DNA of 42,165 nt from Lysobacterales bacterium (GCA_028285525.1 JANQOZ010000041.1:1-42165); one strand, 5' to 3'. Shown: positions 1-11,371, numbered from the stretch's first letter. The notes: generated from the letters alone by a model not told the origin. Made by a program: numbers and translations.

Positions 1-3000
1 CCGATACCCCAACCCGCTTCAGCCGGACTGAAGTACTGGTCGGTCAGCACCGCGTCCACGTCGGCAGTGGCGGAGAGGTCGAAGAACCGCAGCAGCTCAC
101 CGCCCGGTTCACCGTCGATGGTCCAGGTCATCAGCGCATTGCTCTCGTCAACAAAGCTGATCGTCGCGCTGCCGACGGTCTCAGCTCGCGGTTGACTTTG
201 ACGAATGTCGCCGACCAGCCGGAACCGCAGGATGTCGGCCGTGACGTAGTCGTTGGTGAGCCGTTGCTCCCGCAGCGACTGGACGTAGTACCAGATTGGC
301 AGACGGTTCACATCAGCCGTGTACCAGGCGGAATAGAGGCCGGCACCGGCAAAGTGCAGGTCGATTCCGTTCCCGGAGCGTAAGGCGTTAAACCAGAAAC
401 CTTCGCGCGGTTGGACCGCCGCCTGGTCGGGGCCCACGCAGCTGGTCACCACGGTGCAGTTTTCGGCGACCGGCGCGTCGATGGCGGCGGTCACAGTACC
501 GGGGCCCGAAAACCCGCGATCATGGCCGGTCCCGACGTAGTTCACCTGGAACCGATCACCGCAGGCCATGGTCTCGCGGATCTCGGTGACCACCTCCACG
601 TCGCGGGACTCCCCTGAGCCCAGCGTTCCCAGCGATATAGCTCCCTGGCTGAGCCGCAGTTCATCCGACAGCAGCGCCGAACGCTGCTCCGGATAGAACA
701 GGCACACGGCGCTGTTGTCCGTCAGCCCCTGCGGCTGACCGTCACAGGCGTAGGTGCTGGCGATATTGCCGGTGCGATTCTGAATGCCAACCGTTTGACC
801 GTCACCCGCCAGCGGGTTCATCCCGCTGTACTGGTACACCACCTGGCTGGTTTGATCGTAGAGGATTGCCTGGGCGCTGAGCCCCGGCGTGTCGCCCGTA
901 GCGACAAAGCTCCTGATGTCCCACTGAAAGATATGGCAGCCCACCATGACACCTTCGTCGGACGGGCGCGGGCAGCTGGAAAAATACTCGTGAAAACCCG
1001 CGTTCAGCACGAGATCCAGGTGCAGCGCATTGAATCGTCCTCCGCCACCGGACCCCGGTGGCGTCGGCAGCGGACAGTCCGGGGACACGTCCTGGCCCGA
1101 CTCGGCGGGCCCAAGCTCGGTGCTGAGATAGCCGTTGGTCGACATGCGGATGGTGTCGATGCGCTCACCGTAGAACTCGAACTGCGCTGGCGCGAGGTCG
1201 ACATCCACCCAGCCGTCGTCCAGCGCCGGAAAGTTGTTAAAGGCCGGGTTGAAGGTCAGACGGGTGCCGGTCTCGCTGATGTCCTGGAAACGGTAGCTGC
1301 AGCTGCTCTCGGCCGAATCAGCAAACGTATAGCCAAAACCGTCCGGGCCGCCGGTGACCTTCGCTCCCTCCGCCAGTTTCGACAGCGCAGACGCCGGCGC
1401 CACGTTGAATCCTGCCAGCGCGCCGGTCGCGGCCACCGGTCCGTCGTTTCGGATCGAGAGTGGAAACGACCAGATTTCTCCTGGATCGATATTGGCATCA
1501 CCATTGCCGCAGCTCTGGACGGCGTCGCCAGCCGCGCTCACGCTGACCTCCGGCGCCTCGATGGCAATCCCAAAGAACTGCCGGGCCGAACAGCCGGCGG
1601 CGTCGGTCACCTGCAGCTCGAGGCTGCCGGAGAACGCCTCTGGATAGATTGCTTGCGCTGTTGGGCCGGTGGCGTCGATAACGCCGTCGGCGTCCACGTC
1701 CCAGGCGTAGGTGAAAGGACCCTGCCCGCTGACGTCCGCCGTGAAGTCCACTCGATCCCCCACCTGGCTGACCGCGCCTTTGCTGCTTGCGATGGAGACG
1801 CTCGGTGCCGCGCAGGCGTCAGCACCGATCTGAGTCACCGCGCCGGACTGGATCGGGTCGAGATGATCGCTCAGCCGGCTGTCAGCGGTCCCACCGCCAT
1901 CCCAGCTCACCCCGAGCCGGCCAAAATAATCGGGCCCTTCTTCGGCGCCCGGACACTGATACTCGGTTCCGCTGGTGCGTTGTCCGGTGATCAGGCCGTT
2001 TTCGTTGAACAGCGCACCGCCTTCCGATCCCCCTTCGGTGATCCCGATATCCCACCGTTCCACCTGATAATGGGTTGCCGGGGACCAGCCTTCGCGATTA
2101 TCGGTATTGGTGGCGGCAAAAACCGGCTGGTTTTCGATCGAAAGGCGCTTTTCCTCCACCAGCGGGTGATGGATGCTGAACGCGGAGGCTAAGCTCGCGT
2201 CGCTGCGATCCCAGCCTGACAGGAAAGCGTTGAAAGATTCCGGCACGTCTTCCCGCAGCTCCAGCAGCGTGAAGTCGCTCGGCTCGTAGCTGGCGACGAG
2301 CGTCGAACCCGACAGCGTGTCACGGAAATCCTGGCGCGGCAGCGGGATGCCGCTGGACCCATCCTCCCGGCATTCGTCGCTTTGATAGTTGAAGTAAAAC
2401 ACCACTGTCGGCGCCTGGGCGGAGCTGATCCCGCAGCGGCGTGAGGTCAGCACCAGCGGCCGATTGTCGTTCGCCGTGTTGTTGATGAGCGTCCCGGTAC
2501 ACAGCCCGACACCCTGGCCCTGGGTCATGGCAACCACTGAGCGCGTTTGGTCAACGAACGGCTCACCCTCGGGGCAAACCACGTCAACATTGCACTCCGC
2601 GGATTTATCCAGAGCAAACGGCCGATCGGTAAAAAAACGGTAGCCGTAGTTGACCTGATCCAGCTTCAGCGACACCACCCGCCGCAGCTCAGCCTCGACG
2701 ACCAGCTCGATAACTGCCTCAGGACCCGGCACGACCGGCGTCCACACGGACTGGCGATTGTTATGGCGTTCGTCGAACGGCCCGCGTTCCACCGTCCGAT
2801 CAAGGTCATAAACCCGAATCTCGGCACCGTGGGGGAGAAACAGGTCGCTGAAGCCAAAGTCGAGGGACGTTGCGCCGGGCGCAGACACCAGCAGCCGCCA
2901 AACCCATTTGCCGTCAGCTCGCTGCTCCCATTTTCCTCGGCTGCTCAGGCCGTCCCGAAGCCACACGTCGCTGACCGGCATCGCTTCACCGTAGCGCAGA

Positions 3001-3200
3001 GGCTGTCCATCCGCTGCCCGGCGGCGATCGTCGGCGAGTAGCTTCTGATGGTCTTTAGGGGCAAAGGTCAGGTGAGGTGAAGCAAGCCTGGAAAGCGAGG
3101 AAGTCTCGATCTGAGCATGCAGCGAAGACACAAAAGCCAGACTGGCGAGCAGCAGGCACACGTAGGGTAGACGACTCGGGAACGAGGGCATCAGCTTCAT
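1..3200 (-). CDS. Secreted lysyl-endopeptidase-like S1 protein with lost catalytic residues (partial, 3' end outside window)
   Basis: The frame is open from ATG 3200 to the left edge (about 1066 residues) and an in-frame TGA two codons upstream fixes the start. Residues 1-30 are a signal peptide ending SLHAQ. Residues ~200-460 resemble the Lysobacter/Achromobacter lysyl endopeptidase fold, with CTGTLINNTAND before the usual His motif, SDFTLLEL around the Asp, and an IHHP segment. The usual LTANHCG reads LTSRRCG (Arg255 at the His position). The usual GSSGSP reads GSEGGA (Glu393 at the Ser position). Asp309 is kept. The spacings (54 and 84) fit the family triad, so the alignment is reliable. 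A PKD-like Ig domain (~465-560) and an Ig/CARDB-like stretch follow, and near residue 940 a domain with GFWFNALRSGNG and WYT motifs. Likely an exported, non-proteolytic binding protein; the function is unknown. Confidence 0.85.
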   Translation of the reverse strand, partial: MKLMPSFPSRLPYVCLLLASLAFVSSLHAQIETSSLSRLASPHLTFAPKDHQKLLADDRRRAADGQPLRYGEAMPVSDVWLRDGLSSRGKWEQRADGKWVWRLLVSAPGATSLDFGFSDLFLPHGAEIRVYDLDRTVERGPFDERHNNRQSVWTPVVPGPEAVIELVVEAELRRVVSLKLDQVNYGYRFFTDRPFALDKSAECNVDVVCPEGEPFVDQTRSVVAMTQGQGVGLCTGTLINNTANDNRPLVLTSRRCGISSAQAPTVVFYFNYQSDECREDGSSGIPLPRQDFRDTLSGSTLVASYEPSDFTLLELREDVPESFNAFLSGWDRSDASLASAFSIHHPLVEEKRLSIENQPVFAATNTDNREGWSPATHYQVERWDIGITEGGSEGGALFNENGLITGQRTSGTEYQCPGAEEGPDYFGRLGVSWDGGGTADSRLSDHLDPIQSGAVTQIGADACAAPSVSIASSKGAVSQVGDRVDFTADVSGQGPFTYAWDVDADGVIDATGPTAQAIYPEAFSGSLELQVTDAAGCSARQFFGIAIEAPEVSVSAAGDAVQSCGNGDANIDPGEIWSFPLSIRNDGPVAATGALAGFNVAPASALSKLAEGAKVTGGPDGFGYTFADSAESSCSYRFQDISETGTRLTFNPAFNNFPALDDGWVDVDLAPAQFEFYGERIDTIRMSTNGYLSTELGPAESGQDVSPDCPLPTPPGSGGGGRFNALHLDLVLNAGFHEYFSSCPRPSDEGVMVGCHIFQWDIRSFVATGDTPGLSAQAILYDQTSQVVYQYSGMNPLAGDGQTVGIQNRTGNIASTYACDGQPQGLTDNSAVCLFYPEQRSALLSDELRLSQGAISLGTLGSGESRDVEVVTEIRETMACGDRFQVNYVGTGHDRGFSGPGTVTAAIDAPVAENCTVVTSCVGPDQAAVQPREGFWFNALRSGNGIDLHFAGAGLYSAWYTADVNRLPIWYYVQSLREQRLTNDYVTADILRFRLVGDIRQSQPRAETVGSATISFVDESNALMTWTIDGEPGGELLRFFDLSATADVDAVLTDQYFSPAEAGWGI

Positions 3201-3343
3201 GTTTCAGCAATCGAATCGTCATGAGACATCGCAAACATGACGGCCAGATGACACCTCGAGGGGAGTGCGAGCATGCGGCCCGATCAGAAAACGTTCACAA
3301 AGCGGCTGCGAGAATCCGCGCCTCTCGGCGCAGGAGGTCCGAC

Positions 3344-3787
3344 ATGGCGGAATCAGCAAACCAAGGTATCGAAGGACAGGAAGTGGGGACAGCCTGGTTC
3401 CTGGGCTACGCCGGCTTGATCCCGTTCCTTGGACTGGCCGGCGCGGCCGCCGCGGGTTTCGAAGGTTACCCCACCGCCGCCTGGTTCAACCTCTACTCGG
3501 CCGTGATCCTGTCGTTTCTCGGCGGCATCCGGTGGGGCGTATGCGCTGCCTCGTCGACACCACTTTCCGCTGATCTATGGCTCTCGATTGTCGTGAGCCT
3601 GGCGGCGTGGGGAGCGCTGCTGCTGCCGGGCGGCTGGACGGTGCCGGCCCTGCTGGCCGGACACGTCATCACCGGTATTCTGGACCAGGTGCAGCCGCCC
3701 GCGGGTCAGCGCCCGTGGCTCAAAGCGCTGCGGCTTCGCCTGTCGGCAGGCGCTATTGTCGCCCACCTGCTGATCCTTATCCTCTAG
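3344..3787 (+). CDS. DUF3429 family inner-membrane protein
   Basis: This 147-residue hydrophobic protein starts at ATG 3344, chosen because AGGAGGTCC lies four bases upstream and the hydrophobic homologous part begins shortly after. About four membrane segments are visible, near residues 20-38, 45-65, 75-95 and 125-147. Short hydrophilic links carry the FLGGIRWG and PAGQRPWLKALR patterns typical of DUF3429 proteins. No catalytic residues are known for the family and the role is unknown. The gene diverges from the exoprotease-like gene and runs tail to tail into the OmpA-like lipoprotein, with their stop codons overlapping by four bases. Confidence 0.75.
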   Translation: MAESANQGIEGQEVGTAWFLGYAGLIPFLGLAGAAAAGFEGYPTAAWFNLYSAVILSFLGGIRWGVCAASSTPLSADLWLSIVVSLAAWGALLLPGGWTVPALLAGHVITGILDQVQPPAGQRPWLKALRLRLSAGAIVAHLLILIL

Positions 3788-4446
3788 GCGAGCGGCACCA
3801 ACGTCAGCTCAACCCGGCGGTTGGCGGCGCGACCGGACTCACTGCTGTTGCTGGCTACCGGGTACGCCTCACCATACCCCGCCGTGGCGACACGCCGCGG
3901 CATCACCCCTTCGCGCATCAGATAGGTGCCAACCGCGTCGGCGCGCCGCTCCGAGAGGAGCTGGTTGTAGCTGTCGCTGCCGGTCGAGTCGGTGTGGCCT
4001 GTCACCTCGATCAGCGTCTGGTCGTACTCATCGAGCACGAGCGCCACTGAGTTCAGCACCTGGGCGAAATCCGGCCTCAGATCGGCCCGGTCCACGTCGA
4101 ACGTGATGTTGCTTGGCATGTTGAGCATGATCTCGTTGCCGTTGCGGGTGACCGACACGCCGGTGCCCTCCAGCTGCTGGCGCAGCTTCGCTTCCTGTAC
4201 ATCCATGTAGTAGCCGATCGAGCCGCCGGCCAGCGCGCCAACGCCAGCGCCGATCAGCGCGCGCTTGCGACGCTCGCGGCTGTTGTCACCGCTCAGCAGG
4301 CCAACAACCGCCCCGGCCGCGGCACCGATAGCCGCGCCGCTGGTGGCCTTTGCGGTCTGCTCCTCGCGGGTATAGGGGTTTACCGTGGTGCAGGCCGCCA
4401 TCGAAAAAGACAGCACACCTGCCGCGAGCAGTTGAAAGCGTTTCAT
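3784..4446 (-). CDS. OmpA-family peptidoglycan-binding lipoprotein (YiaD-like)
   Basis: This 220-residue protein has a lipoprotein signal with lipobox SMAAC, so Cys19 would be acylated. Residues ~35-85 form a glycine-zipper region (GAAIGAAAGAVVG, GAGVGALAGGSIGYY). Residues ~110-218 are an OmpA C-terminal domain with ITFDVDRADLRPDF, EVTGHTDSTGSDSYN, LSERRADAV and ANRRVEL, the usual peptidoglycan diaminopimelate-binding elements. The likely place is the inner leaflet of the outer membrane, anchoring it to the wall. The start ATG 4446 follows a GGAG ribosome-binding site. The C-terminus overlaps the convergent DUF3429 gene by four bases. The domain assignment is secure; YiaD orthology is an inference. 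Confidence 0.9.
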   Translation of the reverse strand: MKRFQLLAAGVLSFSMAACTTVNPYTREEQTAKATSGAAIGAAAGAVVGLLSGDNSRERRKRALIGAGVGALAGGSIGYYMDVQEAKLRQQLEGTGVSVTRNGNEIMLNMPSNITFDVDRADLRPDFAQVLNSVALVLDEYDQTLIEVTGHTDSTGSDSYNQLLSERRADAVGTYLMREGVMPRRVATAGYGEAYPVASNSSESGRAANRRVELTLVPLA

Positions 4447-4550
4447 CGGGTTTCTCCAGCCTTTGTTTGTTTAAAAGGCTAGCAACGCAAACCTTAACGG
4501 CAGGTTAATGAGGGGTTAACGGCTACTCGACAGTCAGAAGCCATTTGGCC

Positions 4551-4585
4551 AAAAAAAGGCCGGCGCCGATGGCTCGGCGCCGGCC
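4551..4585 (-). terminator. Intrinsic terminator of the VPS10/BNR operon
   Basis: A perfect 10-bp GC stem, GGCCGGCGCC (4558-4567) with GGCGCCGGCC (4576-4585), closes an 8-base loop. On the minus strand it is followed at once by seven U residues (the A run 4551-4557). It lies 23 bases past the stop of the second propeller gene. Confidence 0.92.
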
Positions 4586-4607
4586 TCATAACGGACGGAA
4601 CAGCGCT

Positions 4608-7600
4608 TTACGGCAGCGGCTGACCCGGCGTCCAGGGCGCACCCGCTTCACGCAGGCTGGCCTCGAAAGCGGGAATCCGTTCCTCGGTCAGCGTATTCAT
4701 CTGATCGCGGATCTCCGCAAACTGGCTTTTCGCCAGCTCCAGGCTGCGCTGGTGCGACGGCGTCGGGCCGTAGGTGGACATGCCGGTGCCCAGCATCGCG
4801 TGGAACAGACGTGCGCCGACCGTCGGCTCGGTCAGCGACCCCAGCGACTGACGCTTCTCGCTGCCGCCAAGCGCCAGGGCAAGATCCTCCAGGGTCTTCT
4901 CGATGCCGTGCAGCTCCGCGTCGAGTCCGGCCGGCGGTGCCAGGGAGCGTTCGAGCGCCAGGCGCAGCGCCTTGACCCGCTCGCGGGTCTGACCGAGCGC
5001 CTGACCAGCAGCCGTTGAACCGCGCTGAACGCTGGCAAGCTCCTGCCAGAAGGCGGCCACCGCCTTGTCGTCCGCGCCGTCCAGGGCTCCGCGACCCAGC
5101 GACGTCACCTCAAAGGACACGGCGTCAGCAACCTTTCGGATCTCACCGTTCAGCGACTGGCTCAGATCCACGCTGTAGCTGCCCGGCGCCGCCATGGGAC
5201 CGGTCACGCTGGAGAAATAGTCCCCGCCCGTGCCAATCGCGTGCGGCGCGGGGAAACGCAGGTCCCAGGCGATACGGTGGAAGCCCTTCTTGGCCGGCCC
5301 AGTCAGCCGCCGAACCACATTGCCGTCCGCGTCACGCACGGTGAGAATCATCTCGGGATCGCGTTCGCGGCGCTCCGCCTCGATTGCGTCCCAGCCGGGG
5401 AACGGGACATCCTCGTCGGCGTCCAGCGCCTTCTCGGCTTTGCGTCGCGTCTCTCTGGCGGTCTGGAGATCTTCCGGCAGGTAGTAGGTCAGGACCGCCC
5501 CATACGGCGGGTTGGGTGCATGGTAATGCGCATGCCCCTGCGACGAGTTGCCGCCGCCGCCGAGCGGCGAACGCTGGATGTACCAGTGCGCATCGCGAGG
5601 CGTGAACAACAGCGGCCCCGACTCGAGCTGTGCTTCGGTCAGGCCCCGCAGCGGCGTGTAGTCGTCAAACACAAAAAAGCCGCGGCCGAACGTGGCGCCG
5701 ACCAGGTCGTTCTCACGCCGCTGGATCGCCAGGTCGCGGAACGAAATGTTGGGCACACCGCCGGTCAGCTCAACCCAGGTGTTGCCGCCTTCCAGGCTGA
5801 AGAACACGCCGAACTCGGTCCCGAGAAACAGCAGCTCGGGCGCCTCGTGGTCCTGCACCAGGCGCCACACGAGGTGCTTGTCGGGCAGATTGCCCGCGAT
5901 GGACTGCCAGCGCCGGCCTCGGTCGGTGCTTTTGAGCACGTAAGGCTTGAAGTCGCCGTACTTGTGGTTGTCCAGCGTGACGTAGACCGTATCCGCGTCG
6001 AACAGGTCGGCCTTGATGTCGTTGACGAACGCCGTATCGGGTACCCCCGGCAGGCTGCCGACCTCGATCCGCCGCCAGCTATCGCCGCCGTTTTCCGACA
6101 CCTGGATCAGGCCGTCGTCGGTGCCGGCATAGAGCAGGCCCGCCTCCAGCGGAGACTCAGCCAACGAGGTGATGGTGTTGTACTGGGACATGGCGTCCAT
6201 GTCCCAGGGTGAGTCAAAGCTCTGCCGGCGCCCCATGATCGGGAGGGTTTCGCGCTGCTGATTGCGGGTCAGGTCATCCGAGATCGGCGTCCAGGTATCG
6301 CCGCGGTTCTGTGAGCGCCAGACGCGCTGAGACGCGTGGTAGAGCCGCGTGGGCGAGTGGGGGCTGACCAGGATCGGCGCATCCCAGTTCAGCCGCTCCG
6401 GCGCGTCACCCGGCTCAGCCTGCGGCTTGATGTAGACCATTTCACCGCTGCTGCGGTCCACCCGCACGAGGTTTCCCTGCTGCCACTGGGCGTAAACGAT
6501 GTCGGGGTTGCCCGGCTCGGTGGCCGGCTGGTGCCCGTCACCAAACAGCACCACCTGCCAGTCGGAATTCCGGATGCCGTTGTTGTTGTCGGTGCGCGAC
6601 GGGCCGCCCTGGGTGTTGTTGTCCTGGGTACCACCGTAGACGTTGTAGAACGGCTCCGCGTCGTCGAGCGCGACCTTGTAGAACTGGGTAATCGGCAGGT
6701 TGGCCACGAAGCGCCACGTTGCGGTGTGGTCAAAACTCTCATAGAGACCGCCGTCGCTGCCGAACAGCAGGTACTCCGGATTATCCGGACGAAACGCCAC
6801 CGCATGGTCGTCGCCATGTTTGTTCTCGTTACTCATGGGAACAAAGGTCTTGCCCCCGTCATAGGAGATCACCGTGGTGTTGTTCATCAGGTAAAGCCGG
6901 CCCTCGTGGTGCGGGCTCGCGTACAGCTCCTGATAGTAGTGTGGGCCGGTACCGCCGGAGACAGTGTCCGAACGCTTTTCCCAGGTCGCCCCGCGATCGG
7001 TTGAGCGAAAGACGCCGCCCTCACGCAGGTCGAGCTCCACCGCGGCGTAAACCGTGTCCGGATTGAGCGGGGAAATCGCCAGACCGATTTTGCCTTTGTT
7101 GCCCTTCGGCAGCCCCTGAGTGAGCTCCTGCCAGGTACGGCCACCGTCCGTAGATTTGTGGATGCCCGACTTGGGCCCACCGCCCATGTAGGCCGCCACC
7201 GTCCGATGATGCTGCCACGTGGCTGCGTACAGCACGTTCGGATCGCGCGGATCAGCGATCAGCGAAGCCGCGCCCGTCCACTCATCGTCACCTAGCGTCT
7301 GTGTCCAGCTTTCGCCGCCGTCTTCGCTCAGGTAGATGCCTCGCTCACCGCCGGCGTTCCACAGCGGGCCCTGCGCGGCGACCAGCACCACGTCGGGGTT
7401 TTCCGGATGAACGATGATCTGCGTGATGTGCTCGGACTCGGCAAGACCCATGTTGCGCCAGTTAGCGCCGCCGTCTTCGCTCAGATAAACGCCGTCACCA
7501 AAGCCCACGTGCCGCCCGCCGACGTCTTCACCGGTGCCTACCCAGACCCGGCTGGGGTTGGACGGATCGATGGTCAGAGCGCCGATGGAATACACCGACT

Positions 7601-7898
7601 GTTTGTCGAACACCGGCTGCCAGGTGGTGCCGGAGTTCGCCGTCTTCCAGACGCCGCCGGACCCCACCGAGATGTACCAGGTGTTCGGGTCGGTTGGGTG
7701 GAGATCGATATCGGCAATCCGGCCAGACATCAGGGCGGGCCCGATCCCTCGCAGCTTCAGGCCGGCAAAGGTGCCGGCGGAGAGCGTTTCCGCCGCTTCT
7801 TCCTGGGCCAGCGTCACCGCTGACGGCGCCAGCAGACCGGCCGTCAGCAGCCAGGGAAGGTGCCTTGCGCTTTGCTTCGAGTTTCTGGCGCCCGTCAT
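4608..7898 (-). CDS. Secreted VPS10/sortilin-type BNR-repeat beta-propeller protein (second of a tandem pair)
   Basis: This 1096-residue protein has an N-terminal signal peptide ending near residue 31 (VTLAQ). Many BNR/Asp-box motifs of the S-x-D-G-G-x-x-W type recur, for example [32 protein letters not shown] and SENGGDSW. They indicate one or two large beta-propellers over roughly residues 45-740. After that comes a His/Gly-rich linker, then a FlgD-like Ig segment ([22 protein letters not shown]) and a helical C-terminus. Databases often label such proteins glycosyl hydrolase or VPS10 domain protein, but I see no established glycosidase active site. The ATG overlaps the TGA of the upstream paralog (ATGA), implying translational coupling. 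The substrate is unknown; an extracytoplasmic carbohydrate or protein ligand is plausible. Confidence 0.85.
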   Translation of the reverse strand: MTGARNSKQSARHLPWLLTAGLLAPSAVTLAQEEAAETLSAGTFAGLKLRGIGPALMSGRIADIDLHPTDPNTWYISVGSGGVWKTANSGTTWQPVFDKQSVYSIGALTIDPSNPSRVWVGTGEDVGGRHVGFGDGVYLSEDGGANWRNMGLAESEHITQIIVHPENPDVVLVAAQGPLWNAGGERGIYLSEDGGESWTQTLGDDEWTGAASLIADPRDPNVLYAATWQHHRTVAAYMGGGPKSGIHKSTDGGRTWQELTQGLPKGNKGKIGLAISPLNPDTVYAAVELDLREGGVFRSTDRGATWEKRSDTVSGGTGPHYYQELYASPHHEGRLYLMNNTTVISYDGGKTFVPMSNENKHGDDHAVAFRPDNPEYLLFGSDGGLYESFDHTATWRFVANLPITQFYKVALDDAEPFYNVYGGTQDNNTQGGPSRTDNNNGIRNSDWQVVLFGDGHQPATEPGNPDIVYAQWQQGNLVRVDRSSGEMVYIKPQAEPGDAPERLNWDAPILVSPHSPTRLYHASQRVWRSQNRGDTWTPISDDLTRNQQRETLPIMGRRQSFDSPWDMDAMSQYNTITSLAESPLEAGLLYAGTDDGLIQVSENGGDSWRRIEVGSLPGVPDTAFVNDIKADLFDADTVYVTLDNHKYGDFKPYVLKSTDRGRRWQSIAGNLPDKHLVWRLVQDHEAPELLFLGTEFGVFFSLEGGNTWVELTGGVPNISFRDLAIQRRENDLVGATFGRGFFVFDDYTPLRGLTEAQLESGPLLFTPRDAHWYIQRSPLGGGGNSSQGHAHYHAPNPPYGAVLTYYLPEDLQTARETRRKAEKALDADEDVPFPGWDAIEAERRERDPEMILTVRDADGNVVRRLTGPAKKGFHRIAWDLRFPAPHAIGTGGDYFSSVTGPMAAPGSYSVDLSQSLNGEIRKVADAVSFEVTSLGRGALDGADDKAVAAFWQELASVQRGSTAAGQALGQTRERVKALRLALERSLAPPAGLDAELHGIEKTLEDLALALGGSEKRQSLGSLTEPTVGARLFHAMLGTGMSTYGPTPSHQRSLELAKSQFAEIRDQMNTLTEERIPAFEASLREAGAPWTPGQPLP

Positions 7899-10800
7899 TG
7901 CTGGAGCTCCGCAGCGGCGGGCACGCGGCCCGGCGTCCAGGGAACGCTGCTGCCCAGCGTTTCATCGATCTCGTCCAGCGCCGTACGGGCCGCGCGCAGC
8001 GCGGTGGTAACGCCGGTCAGCTGCTCACGCGCCACCGCCAGCGACGCACGCTGATTGTCGGTGATCTCCGCCAGCGCGTCCCAGTGAGCAAAGCTGAACA
8101 TGCCGAGCCGACCGTTGATCGACATGGGCGCGGGCTCGGCAATTCCCGCGATCACCCGGTCGCCGTTCAGCTCAATACCGGCCTCCCGCAGATCCGCTTC
8201 AACCTGAACCAGGCGCTGGTACAGCGCCTCACTGTCGCCCGGCGCGTCACGCAGCGCCACCTTGAGATGCGCGATGCGCTGATTGAGCTCGGCCATGGTG
8301 CTGCTCGCTGCCGCAACGCTACGCGCCAGCGCGTTTGCCGCGGCCATTTCACGCGCGTGATCCGCCGGCGAGGAGGGCCGGAACTGGCCTTCATCCAGCG
8401 TTTTGAGAACGAACTCCTGCGGCTCTCCCAGCGGGGTCACCTCACCGCGCACGCGCATCGCCATGCTCACCCGATAGGTACCCGGACCCACCAGCGGGCC
8501 TTTGGGTGCGCTGTCCCAGGGCGCAATGGAACTCGACCGCTTGAGGTTCACCGCATCCGGAGCCGGCAGGCGCAGATCCCAGGCGATGCGATGCATTCCC
8601 TTGCTGGTCGGACCGGTGATGCGCCGAACGAGGTTTCCATCCGCGTCGGAGACGCTCAGCTCGATGGTTGGATCATCTTCAGCGGCCTCGGCGCGAAGGT
8701 CGGCCAGCGGCGGGTATGGATTATCCTCACCTTCTTTCTGACGCTCACGCTCAGCTTTGCGTCGCTGTTTCTTGAGCGAGGCGATCTCCTCTTTGAGGTG
8801 ATAGGTGAAGATCGCGCCGAAAGGCGGATTGGGCGCGGCGTAGTAAGACGCCCCCAGAAACCCTTTGGGTCCGTAGCTGTAGTAAGCCTTCTCGGCGTAA
8901 AGCCAGGTATCTTTGACCGGAAACAGGTAGCCGGTTTCGGCCGTAATGTCGGCCGCGCTCACGCGCAGTGGCGTGTAGTCGTCCAGAATGCGGATGCCGC
9001 GGCCGAAGGTGCCCAGCACCAGGTCGTTTTCGCGGCGCTGAATCTCCATGTCGCGGACGGCAATGGTTGGCATGCCGCCGGTCAGCTCACCCCAGTTTTC
9101 GCCGCCGTCCTGGCTGTAGAACACGCCAAACTCCGTGCCGGCAAAAAGCAGATCCGGATTGACGTGGTCCTCGGCCACCGTGTGCACCGTGCCGCGTTCC
9201 GGCAGGTTGCCGACAATTGACGTCCAGCTTTCTCCGCGGTCGTCGCTGCGCAGCAGGTAGGGTTTGAAGTCACCCTTCTTGTGGTTATCAAAGGCGGCAT
9301 AGACGCGATTCACGTCGTGGCTGGAGGCGATCAGGTCACCCACATAGCTCATCTCCGGCACCCGGCCGAAGCGCTCCTCGCGACGCCAGTTTTCGCCGCC
9401 GTCGTCGCTCACATGGATCAGGCCGTCGTCGGTTCCGACGTAGAGCAGCCCCTCCAGCAGCGGGCTTTCATCCAGCGAGACGATGCTGCCGTACATGGAG
9501 GTGGAGTTATTCTTAGCAACAGAGTTCACGCCCCAGACCCGGTCCATCACCTCGAGGGCGTTTCGATCGAGCTTACGCGACAGGTCGTCGCTGACCGTCC
9601 GCCACGCGTTGCCGCCATCGTCGCTGACAAAAAGCTTCTCCGCGGCAAAATACAGGCGCTGCGGATTGTGCGGGCTGATGATGAACGCCGAGTTCCAGTT
9701 CCACTTGTGGTCGTTTTCATCCGCGCCCGGGGCCGGCGTGATGATCACCCGCTCGTAGCTCTGGCGGTCGAACCGCGCCAGCGAGCCGTACTGAAGCTGG
9801 GAGTAAACGGTGTCCGGGTTGGTGGGATCAACCTGGGTCTTGAAGCCGTCCCCGCCCAGGGTGAACGTCCAGTCTTCGTTGGTGATACCGCGGTCAAACA
9901 GCGTGCGCGACGGCGCGCCCAGGCTGCTGTTGTCCTGCGTGCCGCCGTAAACGTTGTAAAACGGTTCCGCGTTGTCGGGCGTGGCGCGATAGAACTGGGC
10001 AATCGGGAGGTTCTGGACAAACCGCCAGTTGGCACCGCCGTCCCAGGTGTCATAGATCCCGCCATCGTTGCCGGTGATCATGTGCTGGCTGTTGGCCGGG
10101 TCGATGAACAGCGCGTGTTCGTCGACGTGTTTGTATTTGCCGTTCACCGGCTTGAAGGTCTTCCCGCCGTCGTCGCTCACCTGCATGAACGTATCCATGG
10201 AGTAGACCCGGTCTGGGTTATTTGGGTCGACGATCAGCTCGTTGTAGTACTGCGGGCTGCTGGACATGTAGCCGGAGCGCTTTTCCCAGCGGGCGCCAAA
10301 GTCGGTGGAGCGGTAAACCCCCTCGTGTTCGTCGTCGGTCTCGACGATGGCGTAGACCGTGTCCGGAGCGGAGGGCGCGAACGCCAGGCCGATCCGGCCC
10401 TTGTCGTGGGGCGGCAGCCCCGCCGTGATTTCGTTGAAGGTCGCCCCGCCGTCGGTGGAGCGGTAGACGCCACCACCGGGACCGCCGTTGATCAGCGTCC
10501 AGACGTGCCGCCGGCGTTGGTAGGTGGACGCCAGCACCAGGTCAGGGCGCTCGGGGTGAATCAGGACGTTGTTGGCGCCGGTGTGCTCATCCACCTCCAG
10601 CACCTGCTCCCAGCTCGCGCCGCCGTCGCTCGTGCGGTAGACGCCCCGGTCGCCGCCGGCATTCCATAGCGGACCCTGCGCCGCGACAAACACCACGTTG
10701 GAGTCGTCGGGATGGATCGCGATGTCCCCGATATGCTCCGAGTCTTTCAGGCCGACGTTGGACCAGCTCGCCCCGCCGTCAACCGATTTGTAGACCCCGT

Positions 10801-11173
10801 CTCCGTAGGCGACCGATCGCTGGGCGTTGTTTTCGCCCGTGCCGACCCAGACCACGTTGGGGTTTACGGGATCGAGCTCCACCACACCGATGGAATACGA
10901 CCCTTCATTATCGAAAATCGGTTTCCAGGTGATCCCGCCGTTGTCTGTTTTCCACAGACCGCCGGACGCGGTGGCGGCGTAGAACTGGTGCCAGGCGTCA
11001 GGGTGCATGGCAAAATCGCTGATGCGCCCGGACGTGACGGCAGGGCCAATATCTCGGACGGTCAGACCTGCGGCGAGGTCGGTGAGTGGGTTTTTGTCGG
11101 CGGCGGTTGCTGCGCTGAGCTGAAATGCGCCCAGCAGGACGGCCAAGCAGCACTTGGCGGCGGTCTGTATCAA
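7895..11173 (-). CDS. Secreted VPS10/sortilin-type BNR-repeat beta-propeller protein (first of a tandem pair)
   Basis: I place the start at TTG 11173, giving 1092 residues. A GAGG sits nine bases upstream and the next residues form a signal peptide (ending SAATAAD). The frame stays open 37 codons further upstream, but that stretch does not look like coding N-terminus. The protein repeats the architecture of its downstream neighbour: Asp-box motifs ([40 protein letters not shown]), shared strings such as VVWVGTGE versus [20 protein letters not shown] and VYGGTQDN, a Lys/Arg-rich helix near residue 750, then a FlgD-like Ig segment. By eye the two copies are about half identical near the N-terminus, so this is an old tandem duplication. 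It is first in a two-gene operon with a four-base overlap. The ligand is unknown. Confidence 0.84.
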   Translation of the reverse strand: MIQTAAKCCLAVLLGAFQLSAATAADKNPLTDLAAGLTVRDIGPAVTSGRISDFAMHPDAWHQFYAATASGGLWKTDNGGITWKPIFDNEGSYSIGVVELDPVNPNVVWVGTGENNAQRSVAYGDGVYKSVDGGASWSNVGLKDSEHIGDIAIHPDDSNVVFVAAQGPLWNAGGDRGVYRTSDGGASWEQVLEVDEHTGANNVLIHPERPDLVLASTYQRRRHVWTLINGGPGGGVYRSTDGGATFNEITAGLPPHDKGRIGLAFAPSAPDTVYAIVETDDEHEGVYRSTDFGARWEKRSGYMSSSPQYYNELIVDPNNPDRVYSMDTFMQVSDDGGKTFKPVNGKYKHVDEHALFIDPANSQHMITGNDGGIYDTWDGGANWRFVQNLPIAQFYRATPDNAEPFYNVYGGTQDNSSLGAPSRTLFDRGITNEDWTFTLGGDGFKTQVDPTNPDTVYSQLQYGSLARFDRQSYERVIITPAPGADENDHKWNWNSAFIISPHNPQRLYFAAEKLFVSDDGGNAWRTVSDDLSRKLDRNALEVMDRVWGVNSVAKNNSTSMYGSIVSLDESPLLEGLLYVGTDDGLIHVSDDGGENWRREERFGRVPEMSYVGDLIASSHDVNRVYAAFDNHKKGDFKPYLLRSDDRGESWTSIVGNLPERGTVHTVAEDHVNPDLLFAGTEFGVFYSQDGGENWGELTGGMPTIAVRDMEIQRRENDLVLGTFGRGIRILDDYTPLRVSAADITAETGYLFPVKDTWLYAEKAYYSYGPKGFLGASYYAAPNPPFGAIFTYHLKEEIASLKKQRRKAERERQKEGEDNPYPPLADLRAEAAEDDPTIELSVSDADGNLVRRITGPTSKGMHRIAWDLRLPAPDAVNLKRSSSIAPWDSAPKGPLVGPGTYRVSMAMRVRGEVTPLGEPQEFVLKTLDEGQFRPSSPADHAREMAAANALARSVAAASSTMAELNQRIAHLKVALRDAPGDSEALYQRLVQVEADLREAGIELNGDRVIAGIAEPAPMSINGRLGMFSFAHWDALAEITDNQRASLAVAREQLTGVTTALRAARTALDEIDETLGSSVPWTPGRVPAAAELQQ

Positions 11174-11371
11174 TGCGTTGTTCCTCGAGTGATAAGCGGG
11201 CGGCCCCCCTCGGGCCCGGTCGATCGGGCAGCAGCAGCGTGCGCCCGGGAGGCCGATCATAAAAGCGCGCCGCCCGAGTTGCAAAAATGCGCGCGAAGTC
11301 AGCCTCGGTGCGGAACGCGAAGCCTGTTGTTACAGTAGCCGCCGGCAAAGCAGCCCAGTCGGGAGCGATCG

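Noticed and set aside
795..2192. Long open plus-strand frame (465 codons)
   Set aside because: It lies antisense to the intact exoprotease-like gene. Its predicted product is Arg/His-rich without any domain, typical of an antisense frame in high-GC DNA.
9281..10669. Long plus-strand open frame inside the first propeller gene
   Set aside because: Antisense frame; the minus-strand gene has regular Asp-box repeats and a signal peptide.
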